From assembly GCA_014529385.2 (NCBI GenBank), contig CM043959.1, positions 5,670,466 through 5,734,465 on the forward strand: a DNA stretch of 64,000 nt. The letters are read 5' to 3'. Positions 45,483 to 57,960 of the stretch are shown here, in pieces. A model generated the notes under the pieces. The model was not told the origin of the DNA. It worked only from the letters and a program-made list of their open reading frames with translations, and did no database searches. Within the stretch, counting starts at the first letter, position 1, and every line of letters starts with the position of its first letter. Source of the stretch: Adiantum capillus-veneris. Its lineage: Eukaryota > Streptophyta > Polypodiopsida > Polypodiales > Pteridaceae. A program made the translations under genes and the position numbers.

Positions 45483-45928
45483 TAGGTGAAATTTGGACTC
45501 ACAAACGGGCCCTTTAAGGAGTTTGACTTTACCTCTCTCTACCAAAACGGGTGCATGGATAAATTTTTGCAAACAAACTCTAAAGTTGGCGGAGGTTTGA
45601 CAGTTAGAATGTCTTCTTCAAGCTCTATATATTGATATATAGCACGCCATGAGATTCCTCATATTTTACAAGATTCTTTTTTTGATTCACTTAGATTCTG
45701 ACAGAGTTGTCACATCATAGGTGAATCAAAAAAAGAATCTTCTAAAATATGAGGAATCTCATGGCGTGCTATATATCTGTAGATAGAGCTTGAAGAGGAC
45801 ATTCTAACTGTTAAACCTCTGTCAAATTTGGAGTTTGTTTGCAAAAAAATATCCATGCGCCCGTTTTGGTAGAGAGAGGTGAAGTCAAATTCCTTAAAGG
45901 GCCCCTTTGTGAGTCCAAATTTCACCTA
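45483..45928. mobile_element. Foldback element, 446 bp with 208-bp arms
   Basis: The arms 45483-45690 and 45721-45928 are close reverse complements around a 30-base spacer. The ends read TAGGTGAAATTTGGACTCAC inward from both sides. It interrupts PPR relic text (AAATAGCC... on the left, ...GCCAGAGCTTCTTGG on the right). It has no coding capacity. Mutator-like or other foldback MITE, superfamily not assigned. Confidence 0.8.
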
Positions 45929-46050
45929 ATGCCAGAGCTTCTTGGCCCTGCCCAAGATGGGCATATCCCACAATGAGTGCATTCCAAGAGACGATATTCG
46001 AGACAATAATTTCCTCGACCACTTTAAGTGTTTAGCAATGCCTTGGTCAA

Positions 46051-46069
46051 CATTAGGAAATTTTGGAGG
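46051..46069. repeat. Left terminal inverted repeat of the 11.9-kb element
   Basis: CATTAGGAAATTTTGGAGG followed by GCCTT. The right end has the same words but with GGAGG repeated after a 7-base insert, so the inverted match resumes as GGAGGGCCTT. Confidence 0.65.
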
Positions 46070-46358
46070 GCCTTAATGAAGAGAGAGAAAAGAAGGCGCA
46101 GCCAATGAGCAGCAACCTTACGTAACGTAGAAATACATGGAAAACAACATACAAATGAAAGAAAACATTTTAAAATATTGAGTTTTGTGTCATTTTCGTA
46201 AGGTAACTTCCTGGTGTCACAAAGTAGGGCCCACTGCTAGTAGTCGTCAAGTTCATGACACCTGACTATTGACTGATAGCTAGCTCTCTCCCTTCATTAA
46301 AAGATATCCACTACCTTTATGAAAGGCTTTCAAACCTCATTCTCCCTCCATTTTACCT

Positions 46359-47713
46359 ATGGCTTTACCTATGGCTTCGTCTTCTACTCGCCCAAGAAGT
46401 TCTAGAGGTTGCTCTACACTGTCCCCAACCAGCCTCAGCATTAGTGTGCCAAGAAGACCATGTAGTAGCATAAGCACTATCTCAATCTCAAACTCTCTCA
46501 CTACAGATAATAGGTGGCAGAGCAGAGGATAAGCAAAGGTTCTTGGGTTCTTATGCAGCCAAGAAGGAGAAAAAGCTCGAAAGCAACAAACATATTTCGT
46601 TTTGCATGGAAAGCAAGAGTTTTGGATTTCAAAGTCGAGGTCGGTAAGAAGACTATGAAAGAAGTCTTTGCTCAACATGTTTTCACTCACTCTGATGTGA
46701 TTGCTAATGGCGGCGATGTCTCCATGGTGCATAATCCACAGTGCAACTATAAGTTCATTATTTAACACTCCTCTATAAATGTTATCTTAATTTCAAATGT
46801 GAATCTGTTTTTTTCTTCTCTTATCATAGGTATATATTTAGGTTATACAGATGTTTGTATTTATTTCTATTCTATTACATTCACAGATGTTTATCCTTCG
46901 TCATATGAGGAATGGGAGCCACTGGAGTGCATTATAGGTCTCATCTTTGTGACCCATGCTCATATTGGAGTCTTGCAATATGCTGGTAGAACTAGCAAAA
47001 GCCTAGCAGACGAGGGTATTTTCTTCTATGACCATTTCTACCAACTCAATCAAAGTAATCAGAGAGGAGTGTTGGTGAAGGTTCCACTACCAACCAACTG
47101 GAACTCCATGGATTGGCACGTTCTTGGCACAACAATGAGTGAGGCATTGAGGAGCAGGCTCTATAGGGACGTTCAGAGGTCTCTCCAAAACTCTGTACCC
47201 ACTAAATTGATGAAACTTGCAAATTTTTGTCCTATTGGTCTCTTTGTTGAGGTATTTCATACCTGCAAAGTACATGTTGCTAAAACAATGCTGCTCTGCA
47301 AATCATTTGATTCCCTCTTATGTGATAAGCTTCTTGATCGAGGGTGGTATGTGAAAGAAACAGATGGCATATGTTGCAAGATATCTCTTGACACTTTCAT
47401 TGTCAAGTATATGCTTGCGACACAGACATTAATAATCTCCTTTTGCTACAAGCATTCTCACATTTTTGAAGGTTGCTATGTGCCTATGGATCAAGAGGTA
47501 GCAAGTTTGGCAAACAATGCTGTCATAGATGTGGAAGTGGTGGACAAAGACCTAAATCTTATGACAGTAATTACAATAGGGCAGCAATGCAATCTTTTGG
47601 AACTTCGACATGACATACTGGAGGAGACTGCCGACATTGGCTCCACAAACTTTTCTTTCTTGCTGGACGGACAAAGAGTGAGGAGAAGCATTTTTTCGTG
47701 GAGATCTTTCTAG
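46359..47713 (+). pseudogene. Unknown plus-strand gene 1 of the 11.9-kb element
   Basis: ATG 46359 opens a Ser/Arg-rich N-terminus (MALPMASSSTRPRSSRGC). The frame changes near 46510, then runs, with one TAA at 46763-46765, to 47713. The last 285 codons have normal composition: TDVYPSSYEEWEPLECII, FVTHAHIGVLQYAGR, WHVLGTTMSEALRSRLYRDV. Near the C-terminus LNLMTVITIGQQCNLLELRH and SFLLDGQRVRRS give a ubiquitin-like feel, which is weak. AG acceptor words before 46851 and 46887 suggest an intron where the stop lies. I recognise no family. It converges with the FCP1-like gene. Confidence 0.45.
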
Positions 47714-47813
47714 CCGTATTCAAATTGTGCCCATGTAATCAGCCCTGATGAATGGCTTCAACAAAATGTAACATTTTTTACTAGTTTAATCTTAATATCA
47801 AGTGTTTGCTCAA

Positions 47814-47920
<107 letters not shown>

Positions 47921-47951
47921 CGAAACACATAGACAGATAGACAATATCAAT

Positions 47952-48532
47952 TTAAGGTATAATCAATGAATTACTAAGTACATTTGTAAGTAAAAATTCT
48001 GATGTGCTCAATGGGCTTAAGTACATTGCTTGCAGGCATGGGACCAAAATGTCCTCTAGGTAAAAATCGTGAAGATGCCCTTCAAATGAAGGTGGGGATA
48101 TAGTAGTGCCGGATGGATTAAGTAAACCCTTATGTGGTGTGTCATCAATCAACAAAGTCTTGAAAGCATCATAAGGTACATTGATCTGCTCAAAGGCGGG
48201 CTTGTAGAAAAGTGGTACATTAGCTTTAGTTGGGTGGAAATGTCCCGTAATGATATTACAATTTCTTTGACTATAACAAAATAAAAAGCAATTTCTGAAT
48301 TTTAGCCAAATTACAAACTATGGAAACAAGGGGATTCAGGTCATGGGTGTGCATTGAAGACCAGGTAGCAACCCTAAACCTTGGAATCAAAAAATTCAAA
48401 AATTCCTTTGTGTTTGATCGAATTAATACTCTGACATTTCCCAAGCAAAAACTACGTAAATCGGAGAACTCTGTATGTACACTGTATGACTGTCGTAGTA
48501 GTAGCAATCCATTGAGATCCAAGATAATCAAT
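47952..48532 (-). pseudogene. FCP1/NIF-like (HAD) phosphatase domain
   Basis: From an acceptor (CATAG) at 48533 the minus strand encodes LIILDLNGLLLLR, the nucleophile motif of FCP1/NIF phosphatases (DxDxT/N form). Then come VRVLIRSNTKEFLNFLIPRF and VATWSSMHTHDLNPLV, matching the family's RPH..EFL and IWSS regions. After a frameshift near 48270 it continues with YDAFKTLLIDDTPHKGLLNP (the DD motif) and PPSFEGHLHDFYLEDILVPC. Such enzymes remove phosphate from RNA polymerase II tails and other proteins. It lies 80 bases after a donor-like site that ends the open frame of the H3-Ulp1 gene, so it could be its last exon(s) or a separate gene. Confidence 0.7.
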
Positions 48533-48772
48533 CTATGCAATCATTGTGTGCATACATATAAGTAGTTAGAAACAAAAAATCATTTATTATTTAAGTACAA
48601 TGGATATTACCTGAACAACCATATCTACTTGAAGTAAGAGTCCATATTGGTCATTTCTAATGTTGACATTTTGTTGTTGAATGTCGATGTTTCCTTGTGT
48701 ATTGCCAAGGGTATCCACCTCTTGTGGTTGTGCAGTACATGACTCTTGTGTTTCCATGGCCGAATGGTTAAC

Positions 48773-50742
48773 CTATTTTGTTGTCTGTTCCTGACCTTGA
48801 TTCACAATATTGGCCTCCTCCTCTATATTGGCATCCTCCTTTGGCACTCCCTTATCCTCCTCTGCTTGGCCTAGAACCTCTATTGCATACTTCGTCTCTG
48901 AGGAGCATTTTACATCTGCATTTTCAGGGGCTTGGTCTACTTCACATTGCTCAACCCCAACTTCGGATTCAGCCGCTCCAATCGCAAAGCTTATCGATGT
49001 CTTTTCCTCTAATATGGGGTCAGTTTGAGGAATTTTGTTTAGGGTGTTGGAATCTGGCCTGACTTCCTCTTCATCAGTCATTGGTAAAGCTATAATATGG
49101 TCGTCAACAAAACTGACTTCTGCATCTACAATTCTTGGGGTTGAAAGAGATAGTAGATGTTGAATCATTGAAGCGCGGTACCTTTGTAAATATTCCAATG
49201 TATAATTTTCCAGAGCATTCTGCAAAATTAGGTTAACTTGTGGTCAATACTTTAATTAATAATAGCACTAATGTTGTTCCATACCATAGCAAGAAAATAC
49301 CTTTGACATAAATGGATTCAGAGCAAAAAAACTCTGGAGTATATACTCTGCATGGAGAAGACATCTCCAACCATAGGAATTTGGATCTGTCTGATTAGGC
49401 ACTTTGACAGCTTTAAAGGTGGACTTGTACAGTTCATGATTTCCACAGAGTTTTCCATAGACATGAAGTAATCCTTTTACACATCTGTAAACAGTGAAGG
49501 TTATTTATTATTAGCAATATTCAGGTCATCAACCATACCCCAAATAAACACTAAAGGTTTTATCAACACTTACACTCTTATCTCTGAATGTGTTTCTTGT
49601 ATGGAGTTGATGGTCCATACCACTTATTTGTCCAATTCTATGCACACAAGGCTCCAATGATTATTTGATTCGTATGGCAACACCAGTGTTGTCACCTGGA
49701 GCATTGGACAATGGACAAACCATCTCTCCAATGTGCCATGAGGGGTGTTCTTTATTCGGAGTGGCACAGACATTTGTGGATCTAAAATGTAAATTTCATT
49801 TTGGGTTTCTTGAGGGAGCTGGCTCTTTATTAAGCTACAATCACAAACAAGGATTTAATTAGAGGCCAAGTACCAACAAAGAAAGATCTTAAAGGTAGAG
49901 ATGAGCACTTACTTTAGGCATACATAAACAATAGAGTCGGTAGTTTGTGCATTTGGATCTTTCAATATCCAAATATCAATAGAGTCCAGTGCTAATTGCC
50001 TACTACCATCAGCAAGGGGAATGCTTGCTAACATTCCCTATGTCATGGAGTGTAAAACAACATTGTTTCTTTCATTTAGCTTTGTGCTAACTTGCCCATA
50101 ATTTCTCCTCTGCGCCTCTTCATCAGCAGCAGCAGACTGTATACTCTTTAACTTCTCTACTTCAGAGTGACGTCTTTCTTCTTGCTCAGCTCTGGCTCTA
50201 GTGTTCACCTCATCAGTAACCTCATGAATCTTAACCCCTTGAACTCGACAGCCTGGTGGTATTAGTAGTATATCTTTCATTTTGGGATCAATAAACTCAT
50301 TAGGAATAAGGAGCTTATCGTATATCCAACGTACTCTCTTAAGAGTCTCATTGTCCTTGTCCATTATTGTCACACAGTGAGCATGAGCAGCAACAATGGT
50401 AATATCATTAAAATAATCCAAAAGAAAATCTTCTGCTGCTTCTTGAAGACACAACAGGGAAACTGCCTTCCACCTCATTGTACCAGCACATGCTTCCTCA
50501 CAGATTTGTCTTACTGCTCTTTGAAAAGGAAGTTTAGGGACACAAAGCTCAATACATTTCTGAGCTTTCCTGATCTCCCTAAATAAACCCATGTTTCTTT
50601 GAAAATTCTTCATTCTTGGGCCCTTCAACATCTTCATTGGTTTACCTGAAGTTTTCTTCTTACTAGCAGACCTTCCACATGCTTTCTTTGCAATCCTTGG
50701 TCCTTTCCCTGCCTTCCTTGCTGTTGCCTTGGTTCTTGCCAT
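48773..50742 (-). pseudogene. Histone H3-like domain joined to an Ulp1-type (C48) peptidase domain
   Basis: Exons inferred from GT-AG sites and phase: 50742-49913, 49834-49574, 49484-49301, 49219-48773 (573 codons, phases 2, 2, 0 all consistent). Residues 1-138 are a divergent histone H3: N-tail MARTKATARKAGKGPR, then GLFREIRKAQKCIEL, KLPFQRAVRQI, CLQEAAEDFLLDYF and VTIMDKD. A coiled-coil-like charged region follows (to 234). Exons 1-3 then carry a C48 fold: SNNHWSLVCIELDK (catalytic His), WTINS where Asp is usual (Asn here), and VPNQTDPNSYGWRC, where the Gln is kept but the Asp-Cys-Gly reads Ser-Tyr-Gly. Exon 4 is acidic. In-frame TAG (50038-50040) and TAA (49624-49626) show decay. Confidence 0.75.
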
Positions 50743-50766
50743 TAGATTGAAAGACAAAAATGTAGA

Positions 50767-50888
<122 letters not shown>

Positions 50889-51059
50889 GATCACAACGCG
50901 CAGGCTCAGATTTGACATGGGCTAATAGCCTATTGCACATCATGATCCACAAGTGGAATGTGGAAAATTAGAAACTTACTTCAAGCCTTTTAGGCAACAA
51001 GCCCCAATTTTAATGATTCTTAAATTGAGTCTAAAGTAGTAATCTTGAGATGTAGAATA

Positions 51060-51174
<115 letters not shown>

Positions 51175-51320
51175 TCCCACCCTGTTTTCTATGGATCACG
51201 GTGCACGGGTTCATCTTTAAGCCACGCTAGTTGCTGTCCACGTGTCATGATCCACAAGAGGATCGATAAAAGTTTATAATATGCCTTGTAAGCAACAAGC
51301 CTCAACAGTTTTGTAAGAAA

Positions 51321-51387
<67 letters not shown>

Positions 51388-51597
51388 GATCACGGCGCAC
51401 AGACACAAAAGCAAGCAAAGAGAACACTCTATCACGTTCCGTGATCCATTTTATGACATCCCTCTCTTTCTATTTCTCTGTCTCTACCTCTTCTTCTTTC
51501 AAACCAAGCAAAGCTTCAAAAATACTATCTCTCACACTCTCTCCCTCGATCTCTCTGTGTATTTATCTTCCAAACCTAACACACTATCAGCAACTCT

Positions 51598-51643
<46 letters not shown>

Positions 51644-51890
51644 TTTTGACTCTTCCTCTTTAAAAATCACTATGGAAATACCTCTCTAGGTGGAATTCAA
51701 ATGGAAGAAAACGTGTGTAGGAGCCTTGCGTCTTGGTTACAAAAGATGTCTCGGCTGTAGGTGTCTCTCTGTCTCTCTCTATCTCTCGAAAAGGTCTTCT
51801 TTTTCATTAGCTAGCTCCCTCTCCTTCTCACAGAGGTCGTCTATGCAGGTTTTTTCTCTCTCTCCCTCTCTCTCTTTGTATTTCACTCTA

Positions 51891-52002
<112 letters not shown>

Positions 52003-52416
52003 CATGAAATCAAGTGTGCATTTGTTACTATAAATGTACACGTATTTTTGGGTTATTAAAAATCACTTTTTTGGTCGTACCGCCCATTAAATGCATGTCC
52101 TTGTAACACGCGTTCAATATATGCGGCTCCCATCGTTAAAACGCCAACGGTAATATCTATTATTGCATGAAAAGGGGAGAGAGATAATAACTCAAGAGAG
52201 AGATAGAGGCTAGAGAGAGAGAGAGATTAACTGGTGTGGTCAAGCTAATTACACACCTCGAAACAGACGGAGATAAAGCCTTGAGAGACAGAGAGAGAAA
52301 GTGAGGAAGTGGGAAAGAGACACCTAAGAAGGCCTCTGCCTCCTTCAAGGTGCAAAAATCAAAAGCTTGAAGACTCAAAACTACATTCCCAGTCCAAAAC
52401 CTCCACTCCTCCAACA

Positions 52417-54774
52417 ATGTCTAGTCCTGGCAAAGGTAAAGACAATCTCTTCAGTTTCACTATGTCCTTAGTTTAGTTTTGTTTTGTGATTGTGCTTCAA
52501 AATGTAAAAGATCATTTCACCATTCAAATTCCATAATTGGATCACGGCGCGCCAGTTACGTTATGGAGATTCGTTTACATACTCTACGCGCCGTTATCCT
52601 CTTCTAATATTTACAAAGGGATTTTTTGTATAATAATATTGTAGGTATTTCAATGCATGAAAGCCTGCTAAGTGGATCATGGAGCACCAGCATTGTTTTT
52701 AACATTCATTTACATACTCCACACGCTGTGATCCTCTTTTGATTTTGTACAAACATTTTTTTTGAAAGTACAATTGCTTTGATGTATTGGTATTCTTTGC
52801 GCCATGATCCACTTGTATGGCTTTTCCTCCTCACATATATAACCCAGTTTTGCATTTAATCCATAGTAATCATCTTTTTTTTTTGACTATATGATTAGTT
52901 GGTAACAATTGTGAGATACCTAATTATAGTTTGTTCAAAACTTATATGATCATTTGGTGCTCTTCTTTTTATATATACTCATTGAAACTTATATTTGTGA
53001 CTATGAAATAAATGGCAGGCTTAAGATCACATAGGAGGAAGAGGCAGAAAATAGATCCCGAGCGCATTCTTGGCCAAGGAAACCTTCCAAGAAGACTGCC
53101 GGAGCTGTTAAAAACATTAATGAAGAGGAATGTAGACTTCACAAAACCCATTGATATAACTGTTGCTGAGCCTGCCAATAGTTTGGAGGAGCCTGATACT
53201 GACCCATCTGTAGAAATGGAGTCCCCTTCTACTCCAAAATTTATTGTACCCAACTCACTTAAGAGAGAAGTGGATTTTCAGCACCTACTTTGCAGAGTGC
53301 CCAATGTATTGCAACAATCCAAAAGAAAAAAGAGACAGTTATTTATGAAGAACCTACAGTGATTGATGAAAGGCTTTTAGATTTTGCAGTTTCTTCTGGG
53401 GCTGGTGATAAGTTTGATTTGGTCTCCTGTATTTTTAATTCTCCATTTAATCTTGATGTGTTTATAGCTGAACAGAGTGAACACTTGAAGCTGGAACAAG
53501 AGAAGTTTGACCTTCACACTCAAGAGGGCAGGGTTAATGTTGGTGAAATGGTGGTAGTCCATTTAAAAGACTGTGATCCTAAAAGACAATCTTATAAGAA
53601 GTATAATTAGCTGCCTCTTATGCACAGGCCCCATTGGTGCAACTTACATGATTAGGAGTGCAAGCTGATTCAAGAGTCCTTTGAATTTCTAATATTTTTA
53701 AATGGATTATTTACAAGTCTTCTGAAAGATCCTAAGGAGGTCATGGAGGAACAAGATTAACCGGTAAATGAAAAATAGGAAAAGAATGAGGAATATATTG
53801 AAGTGACAGAGATAAAGGAGTCCATTGATCTTGAAGAAGAAGCAAAAGGGGTGAAACAGAGCAATCTTCTCTCAGTGAAAACCTCAGATATCAAGTTACC
53901 TCTAGATGTGTCAGGTTTCAATGAGCGGCAAGCCACCTTAATGCTACCAAGAGTGCCCGGGTTTAAATTTGGAGATAGGTCGTACATTTTCCTTCATGAT
54001 ATACAAAGTTTTTTTGTTTGCGGGAGGACTTTGCATTGGCCACTATCTCCAAGTATCAGGAGGAGAGGAATGGATTTGTTTCAGATGACAGTAGTGATGA
54101 TGAGGCAATGGAGATCTCCAATAACCCATTGGACTGCCTTAAACTCTGCTTTGAAAAGGCAGAAAAGTATAAAGAAAGCCTTCCTGATGAAGCCACATTT
54201 CAAGCTATTTGAAATAATCTTAAGCCATCAACTAGTAAACAAGATATGGAGGATTGGTTTAAGCGACCAGCGCAGGAGTCAACCGGATCAGTCAACCTAT
54301 GGAAGGATGAGCTTTTTTTGCAAGATGAGAGTTTCATGGTATAAATTCCTGCCCCCCCCCCCCATCTCTGTCTCTCTCTCTCTATCTCTCACATACACAA
54401 ACACTTCTTTTGTTTACAATCATGGATTGCTGAAAAGGACGACTTTCTTTGTCATCGAAGAAGACTGTTCCATGGTAGGGATGCAGCTCTAGGACAATAT
54501 CTTTGTAGTTTATGCAAGGCACACATCCTAATCTTCCACAACGGAATGTCACAAGAGGGGAATACTGCAACCTATGCTTTCAAGACATTATCTTGCTTCT
54601 TAGGTGGTCCAATGCTGCCACAAAATGCTGACAAAGTAATCCTTGTCGACAAGGTTTTGGGAGAGAATGTTTTGGTTACTCGCCAGGATATACTGGGGTC
54701 CGTACAACATATTACTACACATACACAACAATGGCATTATCTTCAGGGAAAGAAAACCCTACTAAACTCTTAGA
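52417..54774 (+). pseudogene. Unknown plus-strand gene 2 of the 11.9-kb element
   Basis: A 19-base first exon (52417-52435, MSSPGK plus one base) ends in AAAG/GTAAAG. The phase-matched second exon starts at 53019 after TGGCAG. The joined start is short and very basic (LRSHRRKRQKIDPERILG, then LPRRLPELLKTLMKR). The frame breaks near 53330. Later pieces are acidic (EVTEIKESIDLEEEAKG, SDDSSDDEAMEISNN) and C-terminal (LGENVLVTRQDILGSVQHI), ending at 54774. No family is recognised. The basic tail beginning MSSPGKG vaguely recalls histone H4/H2A tails but no histone fold follows. Confidence 0.45.
52539..52810. repeat. Repeated inverted motif GGATCACGGCGC in intron 1 of plus-strand gene 2
   Basis: Module 1 (52539-52599) starts GGATCACGGCGCGCC and ends ACGCGCCGTTATCC. 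Module 2 (52674-52734) starts GGATCATGGAGCACC and ends ACGCTGTGATCC. A third half-site, GCGCCATGATCC, is at 52799-52810. Each module is a 60-base inverted repeat, and the two share TTTACATACTC in the middle. Further copies are at 50888, 51193, 51387 and 51435. Confidence 0.75.
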
Positions 54775-54904
54775 GTATGGCAAACATTTAAAGATCAGAT
54801 ACAAGGGTGAGGTTCCAAATAATATTTGCAAATCATCAAAATGTTGAAATAGTTGTGGTACATATTGAATTTAATTCTACAGGCATTTGTGGTACATCGA
54901 TCAT

Positions 54905-57625
54905 CTAAACTCCAACTCTCTTGTTCCACCGATGATTGGCATATTGCATTGTCTCTCTCCACCTGATTTGACTTTCAAGAGCACTTGAGTTGTTGAATGA
55001 GTCTGCTCGCTTTCTTTTCTGAATTTGCAAATGTCTGATTGCATGTGCGGTTGCTGAAGAGGCCAAAAATTGCTTTTGTTGCATGCAATGAATGATTCTA
55101 CGATAAAACCACTGAAATAACTCCTTTAAATTGTTTGCCTTATTTCGAGAGCCTCCATGTTGTGTGTGTCTGAAGTAGGCATTTCTAGCCATGTAATGAG
55201 ACTTCTCCAGGACCTGGGTGTTCCATATACGTGGATTCCCATACTTTTGGATGAAGTATGAAAAATGATTAAAAATAATGTGCTGCAAAAGAAGAAATTT
55301 ATTTAGAAATTTAAACATAAACTTAGTACTAAGACTATATGAGATGCTTTGAATTTACCATGTAATGAGTGATTTGAGTGTCAGTCCATGCTGTCTTGAA
55401 GGATTTTTTCAGTAGGTTCTGTTTAAACTTGCTGAGATTATCCTGTGATCAATCATCATTCTCACACATTTGAAATAATATGTCAACGGAACGTGACACA
55501 TCACCCTTTGCATTGCGAGTTGTTGGCTCTTGGTCTTTCACTGCTAAATGAAGTTTTTTCTAGTGCATATACTCAACTTTGCTAATGTAGGTAGAGTGAT
55601 ATACTCTCCCTCATTTTGTTAGCTTCACATCTTTCATACCTTGAGGTTTAGATAGAAAACGGTGTGCCTTGATCCCACCTATGGATGGTTTGCAGGGTAC
55701 ATCTATCTCATTGGTTGACCTTTTTTCGTCTCGTTGTATTTTCACATTGCCCCCATGTAGACCAATATCTTACAAAACTAGTTCCAAAGCCTCTAGATCG
55801 ACTTGTAGTTCAGATGACTTTTTGACTTTCCAAGCAAACCCAATGTACAAATATACCAACTTCTCTACAATTCGGCAGAGAGCATGCATTGTACAAATAT
55901 CAACATTAACAAGTGGTATATTCAAAACTGGTTGGAAATTAGAGTCTTGATTGTGACGAGTAGGAGCCTTTTGCCACCACTTTGGTTCCATCACTTTTGC
56001 ATGTTCCATGCAATACAAGCATGGAGACTTTGACATGGCACCCATTCCAAAATTATACATACACTTCAGTGTTTTGAGGTCACCTGCAAGATGCCATTGA
56101 ACTTGAAAGTCTCCTCCCCCATCTACAACCAATACCTCTCCTCGATTCATTTGCCTATCAATGATAGTTAGAATAGGGGTTTGATGGAACACCCAAAATA
56201 AAATATCATGGTCCTCTTTCTTTACCTGCAAGATCAATCCTTATGAGATACAAAAATTAAATCTAAAATTTAGGTACAATAGAGGGATTGCTAGAGCTGC
56301 AAAATTGGAGATAGCTGGATTACCTGAAATGCACCAAGCCACCATATGTTTGTTTATAATTGAACACTGAAGTATGAAGGGTCATTAGTGGGACATTTGG
56401 AAAGGGCCCTATTCATTAATGTGATTGTAACTCGCTCTAGCTTCTTCTCTTTAAGAATTTGACACTCATCTACCTTCAAAACAAATTGTAGAACACCACC
56501 TGTCTCTTCGAATGTGGTATTGTAAAACTCTACCATTCTAGTTTGCAGCAAAGTGAGGTCCATGAAGATATTGTTGTACTCATCATAAGTGAAAGTAGTT
56601 CCCTGTGAGCTATAAATATCTTGAATATGAAATGGACGTCCAATGAAGTCTGTCTGCTCATTATTGAGTTGTAGTCTTTCCTTCCAAACACTTGTAGGTG
56701 CTGGTAAAAGCTTAGACTTTATTCCCTTCTTCACAAACATGGAAGAGATAGACTGTTGAATAGATGAGTAACCTCTTTTACTAACTCCAAGGGAGTCCAA
56801 TGTACCCTGTATATGCTTGGCAGGCACTGCATTCTTTGAAATGAATCTGTCAACGACATCTCGTTGCAAAACCTTAAACTTTTTGTCATGCATGATATCC
56901 TTTGCAAGACCACTAGTTATCAATGGCTTTAAGTGCTTTCCTACATTGGCGTTCGGGTCTATGTTTTCTTTGTCTGGATAGATGGAATCTCTACAAAGAA
57001 AGCATAACTAACATAAACAAACACTTAGATTAATTTAAATTCATTAGACAGTTTACAATACTCACCTCAGTGCTTGGATTTTTTTCTTAAGGCCGCCAGA
57101 GCCTACCTTCAACGTTTCAAGATTCCGTAGTTTCTTCTTTCGCACACGAGTGCCTAACATTGTCTCTTTGTTTTGTAATGACCATACCTTTGTTCGCAAG
57201 ACCTATGATTATTGTGTGTGCTGCATTATAGTCTTTTGGTCCTCATGATGCAAGTTTGAAAGTCTTTGAATCTCATTTTCTTGGTGCTTCACCTTGTCTT
57301 TATAAGTTTCTAATTTGCTATTTAGAGCTTTACAGTAGCCAAGCAATCCATTCTCTCCATTACCTGCAAAGCTCAATAAGTTAGTGGGATTTGAAAATGC
57401 TGGGAAATCATTTGTCATGGGATTCAATGGATAGAGTGAGCCTTTTGTCCAAATATCTAAGTGTTTTGCTCCCTTTGCTCTGAGTCTCTCTGTCATGATC
57501 GGTGTCACTTTGATGTTAGTTTTGCCTCGCTTACACAGTGGCGTATATTGGGGATCCAGGTCAATGTGTAGATGATAGAAGGGTCTTTTAAGGAGGACAT
57601 TGGTGGGAGTGTAAGAAGAAGCCAT
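54905..57625 (-). pseudogene. Transposase-like four-exon gene of the 11.9-kb element
   Basis: Exons by GT-AG sites and phase: 57625-57066, 56990-56324, 56225-55359, 55282-54905 (824 codons, every junction in phase). Exon 1 has a coiled coil and a basic stretch (VRKKKLRNLETLKVG). Exon 3 holds LVVDGGGDFQVQWHLAGDLK, then the Cys pair SPCLYCMEHAK and ICTMHALCRIVEKLVYL. This is a D...D...C-x2-C...H pattern resembling domesticated or DDE transposase cores. Exon 4 has LEKSHYMARNAYFRHTQHGG. At least seven in-frame stops (for example 56354-56356 and 55770-55772) show decay. The superfamily is not assigned. It is the best candidate for the mobility gene. Confidence 0.5.
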
Positions 57626-57960
57626 GTGTGCAACAGGGCAAGAAAGGGAGGATTTCTTTAAGGTCAGCGCACAAAACAGTGAGAGAGTAAGGAGAGAGCA
57701 GGTTTGGAAGGATACGTCCTATTTCCTTTACTCATACATTCCATGTACAAGAAACTCCCTCCAATTCTAGGATGTTCACTAAATGCAACTGAAAACGATT
57801 TATTTTTCAATCATCACGACCATTATGACACTGTGGCAAGAATCTACTTGTAAGTACAATTTTCGAATGGTTATTCAACCTTTACATTTGCTTTTACCAC
57901 ACCTATTTTCTAGAGAGAGAAATTCAAAATTCTATTTTTCTTAGAAGGCCCTCCAAATGA

